A stretch of 64,000 nt of DNA from Sediminibacterium sp. TEGAF015 (GTDB lineage: Bacteria; Bacteroidota; Bacteroidia; Chitinophagales; Chitinophagaceae), in NCBI RefSeq assembly GCF_025997995.1, contig NZ_AP026683.1, positions 682,501-746,500 on the forward strand, read 5' to 3'. The notes beneath the pieces were generated by a model. The model was not told the origin of the DNA. It worked only from the letters and a program-made list of their open reading frames with translations, and searched no databases. Every line of letters begins with the position of its first letter. Position 1 is the first letter of the stretch. Of the stretch, positions 61,103 through 64,000 are shown one piece after another. The translations under genes were made by a program, and so were the position numbers.

Positions 61103-62536
61103 CTACAGATATCCGAGGATTTTCAACATGCTTTGTGCAGTTTGCTCCTTCGCGTATACCCAATCAATCAGCTTACCATTCTTATCATATTCCACAATTA
61201 CGTGTTTAGGTGAAGGAATCAGACAGTGTTTAATCCCACCATATCCGCTAATTTGATCCTGATAAGCTCCTGTGTGGAAGAAACCTACATACAAAGGTTC
61301 TTTGTTTGATTCTTCTTCTTTTTTGTCAGTAGTTGTAAGCTTAGGAAGGAATACCTCATTAATATGTTCCTCCGAATCATAATAATCATGACTATCACAA
61401 GTGATACCCCCTAGCACCACACGCTGGTATTCGTTGTCCCATTTATTTACAGGTAACATTAGGAACTTTTCTCCAATACCCCAGGTGTCTGGCAATGTGG
61501 TAATAAAGGAAGAATCAATCATATACCAACACTCACGGTCATTCTGAATTTTCTGTCCAATCACACTGTATATATGAGCCATACTCTCACCTACGGTATA
61601 ACTTCCGAATTCAGTATAAATATTCGGCATCGGTACTTTTGCTTTCTTGCAAGCTTTCTTAATGTTACCTACAATCTCATTGATCATGAACTGATAATCA
61701 TATTCAAAACCCAAAGAATGCTTAATAGGGAAACCTCCGCCAATGTTAATGGAATCCAGTTCTGGACAAATCTTTTTTAATTGACAATAAAGGTTAATTA
61801 TTTTATTTAATTCACTCCAATAATAGATATCATCCTTAATGCCTTTATTTAAGAAGATATGCAACATTTTCAACTGAAACTTATCTTCATATCCTTCAAT
61901 TTCATCTACATAAAATTCAAGAATATCTTTGGCTCTAATTCCTAAACGAGAGGTATAGAATGGGAAATTGGGTTCTTCTTCAGCAGCAACCCTGATTCCC
62001 AAAGAGAATGGCGTACTGCTTCTTACACTTCTTTTGTATGCCTGTAACTCTTCTTTATTGTCCAAGATCGGAACTACATTTTTAAATCCTGAATTAATCA
62101 ACTTGGCAATTCTGGATGTATATTGTTTTTGCTTATAGCCATTGCAGATAATAAAAGTTTCCTTGTTTATTTTTCTGCGCTGGTAAAGACGGTTGATAAT
62201 TTCAATATCGTATGCATAAGAAGTTTCCAAATGAATATTGTGTTTCAACGCCTCTTCTACAATAAAGGAAAAATGAGAACTCTTGGTACAATAACAATAG
62301 AAATACTCCCCTTCATATTTATGCTTTTTAAACGCATTGGCAAACATGTTTTTTGCCTTGTTGATTTGCATACCTATTTTAGGTAAATAAGTCAACTTCA
62401 AAGGTGTTCCATGCTTATCAATCAATTTCTTGACATCAACGCCATTGAATTCTAAATATCCATTGTCACTAACTTCAAAACCTTCTTGGGGGAAGTGGAA
62501 TGTCTGGTTTACCAGAGAAGTATAGGTATTATTCAT
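61103..62536 (-). CDS. speA: Arginine decarboxylase (alanine-racemase fold)
   Basis: A 477-residue PLP enzyme of the fold III decarboxylase group. It has the PLP Lys in FYCYCTKSSHF (Lys85), the phosphate-binding SINIGGGFPIKHS and the C-terminal YVGFFHTGAYQDQISGYGG. It is shorter than E. coli SpeA but typical of Bacteroidota. It makes agmatine for aguA and aguB at 49551-51503, so the pathway to putrescine is complete but split over 11 kb. Diaminopimelate or carboxynorspermidine decarboxylase is a less likely alternative. Confidence 0.85.
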   Translation of the reverse strand: MNNTYTSLVNQTFHFPQEGFEVSDNGYLEFNGVDVKKLIDKHGTPLKLTYLPKIGMQINKAKNMFANAFKKHKYEGEYFYCYCTKSSHFSFIVEEALKHNIHLETSYAYDIEIINRLYQRRKINKETFIICNGYKQKQYTSRIAKLINSGFKNVVPILDNKEELQAYKRSVRSSTPFSLGIRVAAEEEPNFPFYTSRLGIRAKDILEFYVDEIEGYEDKFQLKMLHIFLNKGIKDDIYYWSELNKIINLYCQLKKICPELDSINIGGGFPIKHSLGFEYDYQFMINEIVGNIKKACKKAKVPMPNIYTEFGSYTVGESMAHIYSVIGQKIQNDRECWYMIDSSFITTLPDTWGIGEKFLMLPVNKWDNEYQRVVLGGITCDSHDYYDSEEHINEVFLPKLTTTDKKEEESNKEPLYVGFFHTGAYQDQISGYGGIKHCLIPSPKHVIVEYDKNGKLIDWVYAKEQTAQSMLKILGYL

Positions 62537-62593
62537 CAGCCGAAATTTCCTTTTAAATTAGAATGTAAAAATAGTCCTTGTTGAGGACAATGG

Positions 62594-62629
62594 AAATAAA
62601 AAAAGCCGGATGCAGTTGCAACCGGCTTT
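62594..62629 (-). terminator. Terminator after rplT
   Basis: The stem AAAGCCGG/CCGGCTTT (12-base loop) is followed on the minus strand by TTTTTTATTT, 20 bases past the rplT stop. Confidence 0.88.
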
Positions 62630-62648
62630 AATTTTTTTATTTGCTCAA

Positions 62649-62993
62649 TTATTTAACTGAAGCAATCAAAGCTTTGAAAGAAGCTGGTTCGTTCATTGCT
62701 AAGTCAGCCAATACTTTACGGTTTAAGTCGATTCCTTTAACAGACAACTTGTTGATGAACTGGCTGTAAGTCATACCTTCTTCTCTTACAGCCGCATTGA
62801 TACGTGCAATCCACAACTGGCGGTATTCACGCTTTTTCAATTTACGACCTACATAGCTATAGGTAAGACCTTTTTCAACAATATTTTTGGCTACGGTATA
62901 AACGTTTTTACGTTTACCATAGTATCCTTTGGCTTGATCAAGAATTTTCTTTCTCCTTGCTCTTGATGCAACTGCATTTTTTGAACGTGGCAT
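62649..62993 (-). CDS. rplT: 50S ribosomal protein L20
   Basis: A 114-residue L20 ([36 protein letters not shown]) with the family [11 protein letters not shown] motif. L20 binds 23S rRNA and, in other bacteria, represses its own operon by binding the leader. It is the last gene of infC-rpmI-rplT. Confidence 0.97.
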   Translation of the reverse strand: MPRSKNAVASRARRKKILDQAKGYYGKRKNVYTVAKNIVEKGLTYSYVGRKLKKREYRQLWIARINAAVREEGMTYSQFINKLSVKGIDLNRKVLADLAMNEPASFKALIASVK

Positions 62994-63056
62994 ACTTAAA
63001 TGTTTTGAAGTTAGCGGAGCTAACGGTTAATAATCGGTTTTGTTAAGCGGGGCTTA

Positions 63057-63257
63057 TTAGCCTTTCAAGCGTAATAAACGTAAAACGAAATCCTTGTTGG
63101 TAGATCCAACAATACCTTTTTGTCTTAGTGCGCGCTTACGCTTTTTAGACTTTTTGGTTAGGATGTGACGCTTGAACGCCTTCTGGAAACTGATTTCTCC
63201 GGTACCGGTCACTTTAAAACGCTTCTTTGCGCTGGAGTTTGTTTTAACTTTTGGCAT
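63057..63257 (-). CDS. rpmI: 50S ribosomal protein L35
   Basis: A 66-residue basic protein ([42 protein letters not shown]) with full family length. It is preceded by its own promoter and a structured leader, and is followed by rplT after 63 bases. Confidence 0.96.
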   Translation of the reverse strand: MPKVKTNSSAKKRFKVTGTGEISFQKAFKRHILTKKSKKRKRALRQKGIVGSTNKDFVLRLLRLKG

Positions 63258-63261
63258 ATAA

Positions 63262-63309
63262 TAATCTCTAAAAGATTACTCCCTGCTGGCGTTCCACCAC
63301 CGGGTGGAA
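63262..63309 (-). promoter_or_regulatory. Structured leader of rpmI-rplT (candidate L20 control site)
   Basis: In the roughly 80-base leader two hairpins are seen on the minus strand: TTCCACC-CGGT-GGTGGAA (63309-63292) and TAATCT-TTTAG-AGATTA (63278-63262). The latter ends five bases before the ATG and could mask the ribosome-binding site. The layout fits r-protein feedback control. No specific Rfam family is claimed. Confidence 0.5.
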
Positions 63310-63343
63310 ACTTGTTTTGGCCTTACGGGAAAATTTTGGATTG

Positions 63344-63374
63344 CAAAAGTATCATTTTTGCTGGAAAACACCAA
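63344..63374 (-). promoter_or_regulatory. Internal sigma-A-type promoter of rpmI-rplT
   Basis: On the minus strand TTG (63374-63372), a 20 bp spacer and TACTTTTG (63351-63344) match the consensus. It lies just past the infC stop, so rpmI-rplT can be transcribed apart from infC. Confidence 0.7.
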
Positions 63375-63378
63375 AATA

Positions 63379-63945
63379 TTACTTCTTTTTACCTGTTTTA
63401 GGTGTAAATATGGCAAACATTCGCTTTCCTTCCAGTTTGGGCATACTTTCTAATGAACCTACTTCAGCCAATCTTTCTGCAAATTTCAATAACAATAACT
63501 GACCGCGGTCCTGGAACATGATAGCTCTACCCTTAAACTGTACATAAGCTTTTACTTTATTGCCATCTTTCAGAAAACCTTCTGCGTGCTTGGCTTTAAA
63601 GTTGAAATCGTGATCATCCGTGCTGGGAGTGAAACGAATTTCCTTGATTTCGCTCTGCTTGGAGTTGGCTTTCATTTCCTTCTCCTTCTTCTTCTTCTCG
63701 TATAAGAATTTCTTATAATCAATGATTTTACATACAGGAGGATCTGCTGTCGGAGAAATTTCCACCAGGTCCAGTTCCTGCTCCTGGGCAATTTTTAATG
63801 CTTCCTGCACGGAGTAAATACCAACAGTTACGTTGTCTCCTACCAATCTGATTTGTTGAGCACGAATTCTTTCGTTGATGCGATGTTCAGGCTCTGGTTG
63901 CCTGTTGAACCTAGGATTAAATCTTCCTTTGGGTGGTAATGCCAT
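63379..63945 (-). CDS. infC: Translation initiation factor IF-3
   Basis: A 188-residue IF-3. The N-terminal domain has RINERIRAQQIRLVGDNVTVGIYSVQEAL, the linker is KFLYEKKKKEKEMK, and the C-terminal domain includes KEIRFTPSTDDHDFNFKAKHAEGFL. The start is an ATG, not the rare AUU used for autoregulation in E. coli. The usual upstream thrS would lie beyond the right edge. Confidence 0.96.
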   Translation of the reverse strand: MALPPKGRFNPRFNRQPEPEHRINERIRAQQIRLVGDNVTVGIYSVQEALKIAQEQELDLVEISPTADPPVCKIIDYKKFLYEKKKKEKEMKANSKQSEIKEIRFTPSTDDHDFNFKAKHAEGFLKDGNKVKAYVQFKGRAIMFQDRGQLLLLKFAERLAEVGSLESMPKLEGKRMFAIFTPKTGKKK

Positions 63946-64000
63946 TAAAACTTGTTTGGTTTAAAATTTTTGGTAAAGATATACGATATTATGTACTATT

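Noticed and set aside
1-64000. CRISPR array, prophage, replication origin or rRNA
   Set aside because: No regularly spaced repeats, phage structural genes, dnaA-box clusters or rRNA-like sequence were seen.

Overview
The window reads as a chromosome segment of a member of the Bacteroidota, most likely family Chitinophagaceae. The evidence is a SusC/SusD pair with DUF4397 lipoproteins, bacillithiol-type genes (bshB1 and a CGC bacilliredoxin), type B L31, weak Shine-Dalgarno sequences, and a repeated promoter pattern TTG-N20-TAnnTTTG that is the known Bacteroidota sigma-A consensus. Genus cannot be fixed from the sequence alone. GC content looks low to moderate and uniform. Almost all of the window is coding, and no gene-free stretch exceeds 300 bases.

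Layout. 1-7600: end of a DtxR/MntR-type metal regulator with its own operator, a lipoprotein, a short alpha-glucan phosphorylase-like protein, ubiX, clpC, and a STAS plus DnaJ-domain pair. 7634-14834 (minus): a SusC/SusD operon with two DUF4397 lipoproteins, preceded by a DeoR-type regulator. 14921-20872: dnaG, an intact IS3-family insertion sequence (16896-18284) and dnaK, then a GtrA membrane protein. 20932-22836: argS and tRNA-Leu(GAG).

22963-34329 is the accessory part. Its first half is a chain of small plus-strand genes: DUF2200, pentapeptide repeat, DUF1801, an HExxH secreted protein, a VOC/bPH2 fusion and a YdbT-like protein. Its second half is a tightly packed four-gene minus-strand operon. 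That operon encodes a 608-residue orphan protein, a membrane histidine kinase/response regulator/adenylate cyclase in one chain, a eukaryotic-type pepsin (family A1) and a protein with two tandem avidin-like domains. I do not recognise this gene combination as a described system, and it is the main discovery candidate here.

34467-49497: DUF2130, a kinase-like protein, an Sfp-type phosphopantetheinyl transferase, dcd, tspO/DUF3810, the conserved DUF177-rpmF-plsX-plsC lipid block, cystathionine beta-synthase, a LysR regulator, threonine synthase, a BtuF-like metal receptor, fructose-bisphosphate aldolase, and accD-smpB-TPMT. 49551-64000, mostly minus: aguA, aguB and bshB1, rpmE2, yajQ, a TonB-linked receptor, lgt, a bacilliredoxin, hsp20, a GumN/ECF-sigma/membrane-protein operon, speA, and the infC-rpmI-rplT translation block.

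How genes work together: speA, aguA and aguB cover arginine to agmatine to N-carbamoylputrescine to putrescine. bshB1 and the bacilliredoxin belong to bacillithiol metabolism. plsX and a PlsC-like acyltransferase serve phospholipid synthesis, accD supplies malonyl-CoA, and lgt modifies the many lipoproteins. dnaK, clpC, hsp20 and a DnaJ-domain protein are proteostasis genes but lie in separate transcription units.
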